From IMG/VR virus record IMGVR_UViG_3300010883_000687, positions 1 to 20,252 of that record: a DNA stretch of 20,252 nt. One strand, written 5' to 3'. Shown here one piece after another: positions 1 to 8,300 of the stretch. The stretch comes from a virus. Under the pieces are notes generated by a model. The model did no database searches and was not told the origin of the DNA. It worked only from the letters and a program-made list of their open reading frames with translations. Both the position numbers and the translations under genes were made by a program. Each line of letters begins with the position of its first letter. The first letter of the stretch is position 1.

Positions 1-2
1 CT

Positions 3-38
3 GGAGTTCCACCAGTCCCGGTACCAATGTGGTTATAA
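3..38 (+). CDS. Possible 3' end of an upstream gene (partial)
   Basis: The window opens inside or just after an upstream gene. All three forward frames are open at base 1, so the true frame cannot be fixed. The frame beginning at base 3 ends in a proline-rich tail, GVPPVPVPMWL, before TAA at 36-38, which looks most like a protein C-terminus. The frame from base 2 runs to TAA at 86-88 but would cover the AT-rich promoter-like stretch. The frame from base 1 stops at 43-45. In T4-like phages the gene before gp25-type genes is often a baseplate hub or spike protein, but nothing here proves that. Frame choice is a guess. Confidence 0.25.
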   Translation, partial: GVPPVPVPMWL

Positions 39-76
39 CGATTAACGTCCACAACAACAAAAATGTTATGATTAAG

Positions 77-88
77 ATATTTATATAA
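77..88 (+). promoter_or_regulatory. Candidate late-promoter element, copy 1
   Basis: The AT-rich string ATATTTATATAA lies 18 bases before the ATG at 107. The core ATATTTATWTA recurs in the gaps before 11274 and 15014. Its reverse complement contains TATAAATA, the T4 late -10 consensus, so the strand of action is uncertain. If it works on the + strand it would serve the 107-11189 baseplate operon. The start at 107 has a GAGG ribosome site at 97-100. Confidence 0.35.
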
Positions 89-106
89 GAGTAAATGAGG
101 TAAATT

Positions 107-598
107 ATGAAAAAAACAAGCAAACTAGTCGAAATAATAAAAGAAGCAGTCCGTGATGTCGTTCGAGAAGAACTAAAAGCTGCGCTAGGTAAAAAATCTT
201 TAACGAAGGAAAACATTGAACATGGAATGAGTTTAGTAGATATACAAAATTCTCCTAAAAATCCACATGAACAAGGAACACAACCAGCTAAAAGGGAAGA
301 TTTTACTTTTACAAGTGACCCAGCAATCAATAAGATATTGAATGAAACAGCTAATGCCCAAAAAGATGAAGAATGGAAAACAATGGGAAACAAAGAATTC
401 AATAGAGAAGACGCTCGATCAGGCCTAGCTGGTATGATGGGATATGGTGATATAGCACAAGGCACACCACCTGGAAAACCTTCAGTTGAACAAATGCTAC
501 CAAACGATAGAAAACATGTACAATTGGACTCAAACATGGCAGATGTATTAACTAGAGACTATTCAAAACTAGTTAAAAAAATGAATGAAAAGAAATAA
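107..598 (+). CDS. Hypothetical protein heading the baseplate operon
   Basis: A 163-residue protein with no family I can name. The first 30 residues are Lys/Glu/Val-rich (KLVEIIKEAVRDVVREELKAAL) and should form an amphipathic helix, possibly a coiled coil. The middle (about 45-130) is polar, rich in Asn, Gln, Pro and Lys, and probably poorly ordered. The end (about 140-163, MADVLTRDYSKLVKKMNEKK) is again helical and basic. There is no signal peptide or membrane segment. The ATG is preceded by GAGG six bases upstream. It lies 9 bases before the gp25-like gene, so a role in tail or baseplate assembly is likely from context only. A small virion or assembly protein is my best guess; a chaperone is possible. 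Confidence 0.8.
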   Translation: MKKTSKLVEIIKEAVRDVVREELKAALGKKSLTKENIEHGMSLVDIQNSPKNPHEQGTQPAKREDFTFTSDPAINKILNETANAQKDEEWKTMGNKEFNREDARSGLAGMMGYGDIAQGTPPGKPSVEQMLPNDRKHVQLDSNMADVLTRDYSKLVKKMNEKK

Positions 599-607
599 GT
601 AGTAGAT

Positions 608-1060
608 ATGGCAATACCAAAGAGAGAAATATTTAGAATTAATCCTGATGATATCGATGAGAATGTAGCTATTGGTATAGATCTTCCACTTGTTGCTCAA
701 AATGGAACTCCATTCTCACAGACGCATTTGACAATTCATGCGGCAAAGGCCAATCTTAAGAATTTAATATTAACTAGAAAGGGAGAAAGACCTTTTCAAC
801 CATGGTTTGGTACTAGTATTTACGATTTTCTATTTGATAATAATATTCCAGAAATGTTGGTTAAAATGGAAAATGAAATAAATGAAGCAATAGATTATTG
901 GCTACCATACCTAGACATCAGAAACTTAGAAGTTAGAGTAGCTGGTTCAAACCATGGATTTAGTGACAATTTTAATGGAGTACAAATACAGATAGATTTT
1001 TCATTAAAGGGAAATAGGTTTAGTGAAGAATCTATTGTAGTCGTGATAGGGACAGAATAA
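608..1060 (+). CDS. 25: gp25-like baseplate wedge subunit
   Basis: This 150-residue protein belongs to the T4 gp25 / P2 gpW family, often labelled 'gp25-like lysozyme' although the family is structural. The diagnostic segment is at residues 50-72, LKNLILTRKGERPFQPWFGT, followed by a helix around 80-97 and a beta-rich C-terminus (about 100-145). T4 gp25 is 132 residues, so this copy has a slightly longer N-terminus. In the T4-type tail gp25 sits at the inner baseplate with gp6 and gp7 and helps start sheath assembly. The ATG has only a weak ribosome site (AGTAG). The last A of its TAA is the first base of the next gene's ATG, so the two are probably translationally coupled. The gp6 homologue directly downstream strongly supports the assignment. 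Confidence 0.93.
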   Translation: MAIPKREIFRINPDDIDENVAIGIDLPLVAQNGTPFSQTHLTIHAAKANLKNLILTRKGERPFQPWFGTSIYDFLFDNNIPEMLVKMENEINEAIDYWLPYLDIRNLEVRVAGSNHGFSDNFNGVQIQIDFSLKGNRFSEESIVVVIGTE

Positions 1061-2940
1061 TGACATTAGTAAAAAAAGAAGTAAAATACTTAAATAAAGA
1101 TTTTTCTCAATTCAGAGATAAACTGCAAAATTTTGCGAAGGTATATTTTCCAGATACCTACAATGATTTTAATGAATCCTCACCAGGAATGATGTTTATC
1201 GAAATGGCAGCCTATGTTGGAGATGTATTGTCATTATATATTGACAATCAACTTAGAGAATCAATGCTATTACACGCAGAAGAATCTCAAAATATTTACG
1301 ATATTTCACAGGCACTAGGATATAAACCTCAACCATCAACAGCCGCAACAACAATCCTAGATATATTTCAGCAAGTACCTGCAATTGGAAATGGATTAGA
1401 TATTGGTCCAGATTTTAGATATGCATTAGAAGTTGAAGAAGGATTAACTGTGAAATCAACAGAGAATACTGACATTGAATTTAGAACTTTAGAGAATTGC
1501 AATTTTCAATATTCTAGCTCTTCATCCCCAACAACTGTTTCAATATATAAGGTTGACAAGGACACTAATATTCCACAATACTATTTATTACAAAAATCAA
1601 CAAAGGCAATATCTGGTAAATTAGAATCTGAGATATTTAAGTTTGAAAGTCCTAAAAAGTTTGATAGAATTAGGTTAGGTCCAACTAATATCTTAGACAT
1701 AGCCGATGTGCGTGATGTTGATGGAAATAGGTGGCATGAAGTAGATTATCTAGCCCAAGATACGGTATATATGGACATCAAAATGGGAGATGACACAGAT
1801 CCGTTATTATCTACTTGGACAACTGAAGTGCCATATATATTGTCACTTAGAAGAGTTCCAAAAAGATTCATCAAGCGAATAACATCAGATAATCAAATGG
1901 AATTACACTTCGGAGCAGGAGTTTCAGCAAATGCAGACGAAGTAATACTTCCTAACCCTTCAAATGTCGGTATGCAACTTCCATATGGAAATATTAGCGG
2001 ATTAGACAATGCATACGATCCAACAAACGTTTTATTCACAAAGTCATATGGCCAAGCACCTTCAGATACGTCAATGGTTGTAAGATATTACACAGGAGGT
2101 GGAATTGCATCAAATGTATCATCAAAAACGTTAACTGATATATCTGGAAAAGCATTTGTTGGCGCATATGAAACCTTAAGTGATTCTGTTTTAACGTTTT
2201 GTAAAGATTCTATAGCGGTTACAAATCCAGAAGCTGCAACAGGAGGAAGAGGCCAAGAAACAGTTGAAGAAATAAGACAAAACGCGTTGGCAGTATATGC
2301 TTCTCAAAATAGAGCCGTAACCAAGGAAGATTATATTGCGAGAGTTTATTCTCTTCCAGGAAAATTTGGAAGTGTTGCAAAGGCATACATAGAACGAGAT
2401 GAACAACATAATACAGATACGGGTGCATCCGAATTTAATCCATTGGCATTAAATATATACACACTATCATATGATTCAAATAAGACTTTAATTCCATCAA
2501 ATACTGCAATTAAAACAAATTTGAAAACATATCTAAAAAAGTTCAGAATGCTAACAGATGGTATAAACCTTAGAAACGCATTTGTCATTAATATTGGAGT
2601 TAAGTTTGATATAATTACTCGTCCAAATACTATTACCAAGGAAGTTTTACTTAGAACTATCCACGAAACAAAAAAATATTTTGAGATTGACAAATGGCAA
2701 ATAAACCAGCCAATCTCAATATCAGACCTTGCGGCTACCCTAGACCAAGTTGAAGGAGTTCAATCTATTGTCAGTCTGCAGATAACAAACTTATTTGATT
2801 CAGAGTCAGGATATTCTGGAAATTATTATGATATTCAAGAAGCAACTAAAAATAACATAGTTTATCCTTCTTTAGATCCTAGTATATTTGAAGTAAAATT
2901 TCCAAACACTGACATAGAAGCTAGAATAATTGGAGCATAA
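1060..2940 (+). CDS. 6: gp6-like baseplate wedge subunit
   Basis: This 626-residue protein matches the T4 gp6 / P2 gpJ family; T4 gp6 is 660 residues. Visible landmarks in order: NESSPGMMFIEMAAYVGDVL at 38-57, running on to IDNQLRES (gp6 N-terminal region); PNPSNVG near 298 and a GGG-containing stretch near 345 (central domain); GGRGQETVEEIRQNA near 394 and AVTKEDY near 419 (the J-like core); and a beta-alpha C-terminal region with DLAATLDQVEGVQSI near 555-570. gp6 dimerises and links neighbouring wedges into the baseplate ring around the hub. The start overlaps the gp25 stop by one base, with AGGGA at 1048-1052 as ribosome site. No frameshift or missing segment is apparent. Confidence 0.95.
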   Translation: MTLVKKEVKYLNKDFSQFRDKLQNFAKVYFPDTYNDFNESSPGMMFIEMAAYVGDVLSLYIDNQLRESMLLHAEESQNIYDISQALGYKPQPSTAATTILDIFQQVPAIGNGLDIGPDFRYALEVEEGLTVKSTENTDIEFRTLENCNFQYSSSSSPTTVSIYKVDKDTNIPQYYLLQKSTKAISGKLESEIFKFESPKKFDRIRLGPTNILDIADVRDVDGNRWHEVDYLAQDTVYMDIKMGDDTDPLLSTWTTEVPYILSLRRVPKRFIKRITSDNQMELHFGAGVSANADEVILPNPSNVGMQLPYGNISGLDNAYDPTNVLFTKSYGQAPSDTSMVVRYYTGGGIASNVSSKTLTDISGKAFVGAYETLSDSVLTFCKDSIAVTNPEAATGGRGQETVEEIRQNALAVYASQNRAVTKEDYIARVYSLPGKFGSVAKAYIERDEQHNTDTGASEFNPLALNIYTLSYDSNKTLIPSNTAIKTNLKTYLKKFRMLTDGINLRNAFVINIGVKFDIITRPNTITKEVLLRTIHETKKYFEIDKWQINQPISISDLAATLDQVEGVQSIVSLQITNLFDSESGYSGNYYDIQEATKNNIVYPSLDPSIFEVKFPNTDIEARIIGA

Positions 2941-2942
2941 TT

Positions 2943-4067
2943 ATGATTTATAGTATAACTTCGTCCAAGGACACAACAATATATGAACAATTTGTAACTA
3001 AAAACACAGGCCTAGACGAAATCCTTCAACTGGAAAAGATAATTTCTTCGTCTGAAACAGCAAAGACATATAACTCTAGAATAATGTCACATTTTGATTT
3101 AACACACATCTCAAAATCGATTCTATCAGGAGATATAAAAGACACGTTTGAGGCTAAATTAAAACTATATACTCAAATGTCAATAGCTTTACCATACGAC
3201 TATTCCATATCGGTAAACGCAATATCTCAATCTTGGAACATGGGAATAGGTAGAGCCACTCACAATCCAAAAACAACTGAAGGAACAAGTTGGACAAATG
3301 CTAATACGGCAGCCGCTGAAGAATGGCACACATCTTCTGTAGCCTATCCGTTTGCCACAGGTACCACTGGTAGCCTATCAACTCAAACAGCTAAAGGCGG
3401 AGGAACTTGGTGGACAGGAAGTGATATTTCTCAGAACTTTACATATGAATCTTCCGATTTATCTGTTGATGTTACCGGTATTGTTAGACCATGGCTTAGT
3501 GGAAGTTGGGATGGCGGACCTGTTATTGCAAACGAAGGATTTATGATTAAGCGAACAGACACTGCAGAATATGATGGTGCAAATTATGGTACTATTAATT
3601 TCTTTTCTAAGGAAACTCACACAATTTACCAGCCAAAACTTCAGTTTGCATGGAATGACTTTTCTCCACTAACCGCAAGCCTATCACAATTAGATATTGG
3701 AGGTGATACTTTTGTGTATGTTAAAAATAATCGAGATAAAATTCACATGGATAGTAAAGAACGATTTAGATTAGTCGGAAGAGACAGGTATACAACAAAG
3801 ACATATTCAAACACATCTGCAGATTTAACAATAAAACATCTACCAACAAATTCATATTGGGCAATTGAAGATTATCAAACTGGAGAAAAGATAATTGACT
3901 ATGATACTAGTTATACAAAAATTAGTTGTGATACGGGTGGCAATTATTTTGACCTTTGGTTAGACCAATTAGAAATAGAGCGAAGATATAAAATAGTAGT
4001 AAAAAGTGTTAGTGGAAGTATTACAAAAATATTTGATAACGATTTAACATTCAAAGTGGTAAAATAA
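2943..4067 (+). CDS. DNRLRE-like beta-sandwich virion protein
   Basis: This 374-residue protein starts two bases after the gp6 stop, with GGAG at 2931-2934. Residues about 85-240 follow the layout of DNRLRE-type beta-sandwich domains: a strand ending in a Trp-rich segment (VNAISQSWNMGIGRAT, about 90-106), a threonine/tryptophan-rich loop, DVTGIVRPWLSG near 175, GFMIKRTD near 199, then SKETHTIYQPKLQFAW near 222-237. The rest (about 245-374) is beta-rich and resembles a second domain with no name I can give. These folds in secreted or surface proteins bind partners or carbohydrates. In this operon it is most likely a peripheral baseplate protein, sited where T4 encodes gp7/gp8. The domain call rests on motif pattern only; a generic structural protein is the safe reading. 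Confidence 0.85.
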   Translation: MIYSITSSKDTTIYEQFVTKNTGLDEILQLEKIISSSETAKTYNSRIMSHFDLTHISKSILSGDIKDTFEAKLKLYTQMSIALPYDYSISVNAISQSWNMGIGRATHNPKTTEGTSWTNANTAAAEEWHTSSVAYPFATGTTGSLSTQTAKGGGTWWTGSDISQNFTYESSDLSVDVTGIVRPWLSGSWDGGPVIANEGFMIKRTDTAEYDGANYGTINFFSKETHTIYQPKLQFAWNDFSPLTASLSQLDIGGDTFVYVKNNRDKIHMDSKERFRLVGRDRYTTKTYSNTSADLTIKHLPTNSYWAIEDYQTGEKIIDYDTSYTKISCDTGGNYFDLWLDQLEIERRYKIVVKSVSGSITKIFDNDLTFKVVK

Positions 4068-4068
4068 C

Positions 4069-5379
4069 ATGTCAAAACCAAGATATAGAAAAAATATTGT
4101 ACAAACAACTGAGAATCCTCAGCTTAGGGGTACCGCCACCGAAAATCACGACGCAATCTCAGAAAAGGAAATATATGTAACTCACCCGTCGGATGACGGA
4201 ATAGTCAATATCACAACATCTCAGCAAGATTATTATCCTTGGGATGCAGGAGCTCACATAATTACAGAAGAAATTGAAGATTTTAAGATAAACTTAGAAT
4301 TTGACTATTTAACAACAGACGCAGACAAAACACATAGAGATCTATCTGGCAACATAATATCACAAAACAATAGTTCAGATATTGGCCAGGATCTTGTAAT
4401 TGTTCCACAGCGCCATGTATTAGAAAAACATCAATATGTAGACATTGTCGATGTCGATATTACAGAATTAATACAAAAAATAGAGTATGGTCCTACGGGT
4501 CCTCCAATATTGCGAGAAAATCCTAATTCTCTCAAGACAACAGGAATACTTATTTTCCCTACACATGGTACATCTGATGGCCAAATAACAGATGGCGACA
4601 GTATTTTTGAAGACCCGATGTTAGCAACTATTGTTTATCAATTTCCAGGAAACCACAGTAGAGTATTGATTGCAGATGCATATAGTTATTTAGGAGAAGA
4701 TGACGTGGAAATTGAAGACGAACTAACATATGAATGGGTATATAATTCCGATGCACCAGCACAATATGGCTTAGCAACTAGAAAAAAGATTAGTAATAAA
4801 ATCGTAAGCACAGAAAAGAAACTATCTTTAATAAATGGAACAATATTTGATACTGGATTTTATTATTGTAGAATTAAGAATTCAAAAGGAACAACTAATA
4901 CGTCAGAATTATACATACTTTGCAAAGGAGGATTAATTATTGAGCGAGAGGCACTAACAGATCCGGAAGGAACGTTCATAGGATATGGCCAACCAACTGG
5001 AGAATTGCTTGAAGACCAAAAACACAATATGCAGTTTCATAAAACAGCCGGCTGGATGGATTTTGATACCACTGAAAACCAATGGATACGAACATCTTGG
5101 GATCGGAATTCTGAAGAATGGTATAGGCGTGATGCTTACAATGACTATGATCCATGGAGAACTCCAAAGTATGGTCCGGAGCCACAATCAAATGATGATG
5201 TAAAGGAACAATTAGCATCTCCAACCAAGTCAAATTATGTTAGTAAAGATGCCATAGCTAAAAGAGCCCAACCAGTACGACAAGAAATAGGAATATCACA
5301 AGTACAAAAAGTAGCAAGAAATGTTATAAAAAATAATGTTTTAGGTAGAAGTAGAAGAATAATAAACCCGGGATTATAA
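4069..5379 (+). CDS. Virion structural protein with Ig-like domain
   Basis: A 436-residue protein that starts one base after the previous stop and has no clear ribosome site. Residues about 190-287 look like an immunoglobulin-like domain: a WVYN strand near 223, then DTGFYYCRIKN at about 261-271, the D-x-G-x-Y-x-C pattern of I-set and V-set Ig folds, and a closing strand SELYILC. No cysteine sits before the Trp, so the usual Ig disulphide partner of C267 is missing; C285 is the only nearby cysteine. The N-terminal part (1-180) is beta-rich and unassigned. The C-terminal 50 residues are basic and Gln-rich. Ig-like domains are common on phage capsid and tail surfaces, where they give weak adhesion. 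Context puts this one on the baseplate. Its last base overlaps the next start (TAATG). Confidence 0.87.
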   Translation: MSKPRYRKNIVQTTENPQLRGTATENHDAISEKEIYVTHPSDDGIVNITTSQQDYYPWDAGAHIITEEIEDFKINLEFDYLTTDADKTHRDLSGNIISQNNSSDIGQDLVIVPQRHVLEKHQYVDIVDVDITELIQKIEYGPTGPPILRENPNSLKTTGILIFPTHGTSDGQITDGDSIFEDPMLATIVYQFPGNHSRVLIADAYSYLGEDDVEIEDELTYEWVYNSDAPAQYGLATRKKISNKIVSTEKKLSLINGTIFDTGFYYCRIKNSKGTTNTSELYILCKGGLIIEREALTDPEGTFIGYGQPTGELLEDQKHNMQFHKTAGWMDFDTTENQWIRTSWDRNSEEWYRRDAYNDYDPWRTPKYGPEPQSNDDVKEQLASPTKSNYVSKDAIAKRAQPVRQEIGISQVQKVARNVIKNNVLGRSRRIINPGL

Positions 5380-8300
5380 TGACTTGGAACAAGAAATACA
5401 AAGAAACAGACCTTAAGCTTATACCGTCAAAACCAATTCTATCTGATTTTGGCAAAGCCCTTGATGTCGAAGACCGCGTAGAATTCAGTATACATTCAGC
5501 AGATGGTGAAAGCTTATTGTTTTCTAACATAGACCTAGAAACATATAAGGTTGCAGAAGGTGGAATTCTTGATGATGGCACAATAAATAGTGATTCTGTT
5601 ATATTTTTAGATATACATAATGATATTAGAGAATATGTATCATCTGGAACATTTCTGGTAAAATATAATTTCTACAGAACAGTTGTTGGAACTCCAGGCG
5701 ACGGCGTTAACGATTTATATATTGACGAAATAAGTGCCAGTAGAAAGGAAATACGATTAAAGATAAGTGGAGATGCCACTCAAATAGAACAAGAAATATT
5801 TGAAGATTTTGGTGATAAATTATCTATAAAAGGAGATGTTGCACACTGGGTAGACGTCCACGTTAATTTTGGTGGCGGAATAGTTCCATTGGCTGTTAAT
5901 TGGCAACTTGACAAGGTTTCTACTTCTGAATTTCCATACTCAATTGTACTAAAACTATATGACCCTCTTCCAGTTGAAATAACTAAAGGCGCTCCATGTT
6001 GGATTGTACAAGAAATGATAACACCTATTCAGGAAACTGTTTTTGTTGAATCTCCTGAAATAGAACTACAAATAAACATGTTACGACCTGCAAACTTCAC
6101 AGCAGGTAGTGATGAAAATTTAGGAAGTGGAACAACTGGTTTTGAATCGTTCAATTCACTAACAGCTGCAAAAGAAGGAGTCTTAAATAAAATACTAAAC
6201 AACTATTTTTCAGGTAGTATCGATAGTATTACCCCTGTCGTAGATTATAGAAGATTTTCTCACTTTGTACGATTTGGATCTGCTGAAGAGCGAATAACTA
6301 ATTTTAGGTATAAGCTTTCCCAAATGGAGTACTATGATACACAAATACTTGAACTCCAAGCAAATCCCCATTCGGCATCATACCATTATCTTGCAAATAT
6401 AGATACACATAAAACTCGAAAAAATGAAATTGTTTCAAATTTTGACAACTATGAAAAGTTCCTATATAATGAATCAGCGTCATATGCAACCAGCTCGTTA
6501 GGAGAGTTCTATCCAACAACTTGGCCAAAACAGTCTGCTATACAATATCCTAAGTCCCCTTATATATGTCAATCTGTAACCTCATCAGCCGCAATGGATT
6601 GGTATGATGGAGCAATCGCATCTGCATCATATTTTGATACACACAATATACATTCCCTAGCTAATACAGCCATTCCGTTACATATACACCAAGATCCAAC
6701 AATTGGTGGAGAAGAAAATGTAAATGACGGATATGTAAAGTTTGTAAATATGATTGGCCAATTCTATGACGAAATTTACCTATATATTTCAGCAATTCCA
6801 GAAATATGGGATAGACATAACGTAATTGATGCAAGACTTATTGAAGGACAATTCTCAGGATCAGATATGATATCGAAAGATTTATTATTTGCCGGACTTC
6901 AAAGCTTAGGATACCAACAGTGTACACCAGCCGATGATTCAGATTTATGGGCATATCTACTGGGAACGGATGAAGATGGCCATTATGGTGATAAAACAAT
7001 AAATGAGCGCATAGGAGATTGGGGATATTGGAATGCTCCTGATGATATGTTTGCAAGTGCAAGTTATGTGGAAGGAATTTCTCCATTTACTCAAACAAAA
7101 ATATATGCTTCAGATTGGTACCAAACATCACATTCAGTTGCACTACAGGACGTTCGACATGAGTATTCAAAGAGAATTCTAAACAACCTACCATATTTAA
7201 TGAAATCAAAGGGAACGTTAGAAGGACTAAAAGCCTATATGAATATATATGGCGTACCCCAAAGTCTATTTAAGATACGAGAAGCTACTGCTCCACCACC
7301 TGTAGATTATTTTGCAAATCACTATTATGAGTATGACTATTATAATTATGCATTAAGTTTTAATGGTTCTTGTGCACTAACTGCTTCATGGGACAAGATT
7401 GTAGATCCAACCATCAAAGCCGATCAAAATAATAGAGAACAATATCCAGACACAATAGAATTTAGGTATAAGATTCCAGATATGTTGGACCACAAACTCC
7501 AATGTGGAAAATTAAATTTTGAAATACTTGACAATAATGCTAATAAAAAAGATATGGTTGTTGTCCAAATTAATTCAAGTTCATTTGTTGCTGTAGAACA
7601 TGCATCAAGATTACCAAGTGGAAGTGAAACATATAATTTTCCAACTGGTGAAAATAGCAACTATGGTAGAATGACATTTGCACTAGGAGTAAACGATGGA
7701 ACATATCAATATCCTGTGACATATTTGTCATGTTCGACTGATTGGCAACCTATTTATGATGGTGATTGGTGGAATTGTATGGTACGAAGAAATGCACCAA
7801 CAGCTACAACAGTGCCGGTACAAATCGCAGAAACATTTACATATGATCTTTTCTGTAAAAAAGCATCAGACTGGTCAGGCGCAACGATTTCACATGCATC
7901 TTCTGCAAGTATGACTCAGAACGGTGGAACAACCTATGGAAAATTAGCAAATCATAGTTGGAATTCCGATGGATTTGACGATACCCAATATGTTAGCTCA
8001 AGCTTCTATACTCCTGAAAACAATTACTCAGATTTTTCAATCGGATATGCTGAAGGACACTTTGGATCCAACTATGATTCTTTCTTTGTTGGAGGAGCGG
8101 TTCACAGTACAGAATGGGGAATAAATAGAACTCCAGGAATATTGTATAATAACTTTAGTGGCTCAATGCAAGAGCTACGTTTTTGGGTAAAACCACTATC
8201 AGAATCTGCATTTGATAATCATGTATTTAGTCCTATGGCTATTGACGGAAACACATATACTTCATCATATTCTGACCTTATAGCTAGATGGTCTCTAGGT

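Noticed and set aside
608-1060. Lysozyme activity for the gp25-like protein
   Set aside because: The family name suggests lysozyme, but T4 gp25 and P2 W act as structural wedge proteins, and no conserved lysozyme catalytic arrangement is evident here.
2191-2693. Antisense open frames inside the gp6-like gene
   Set aside because: They overlap one another in different frames and sit opposite a conserved part of gp6. Their products show no protein-like domain pattern.
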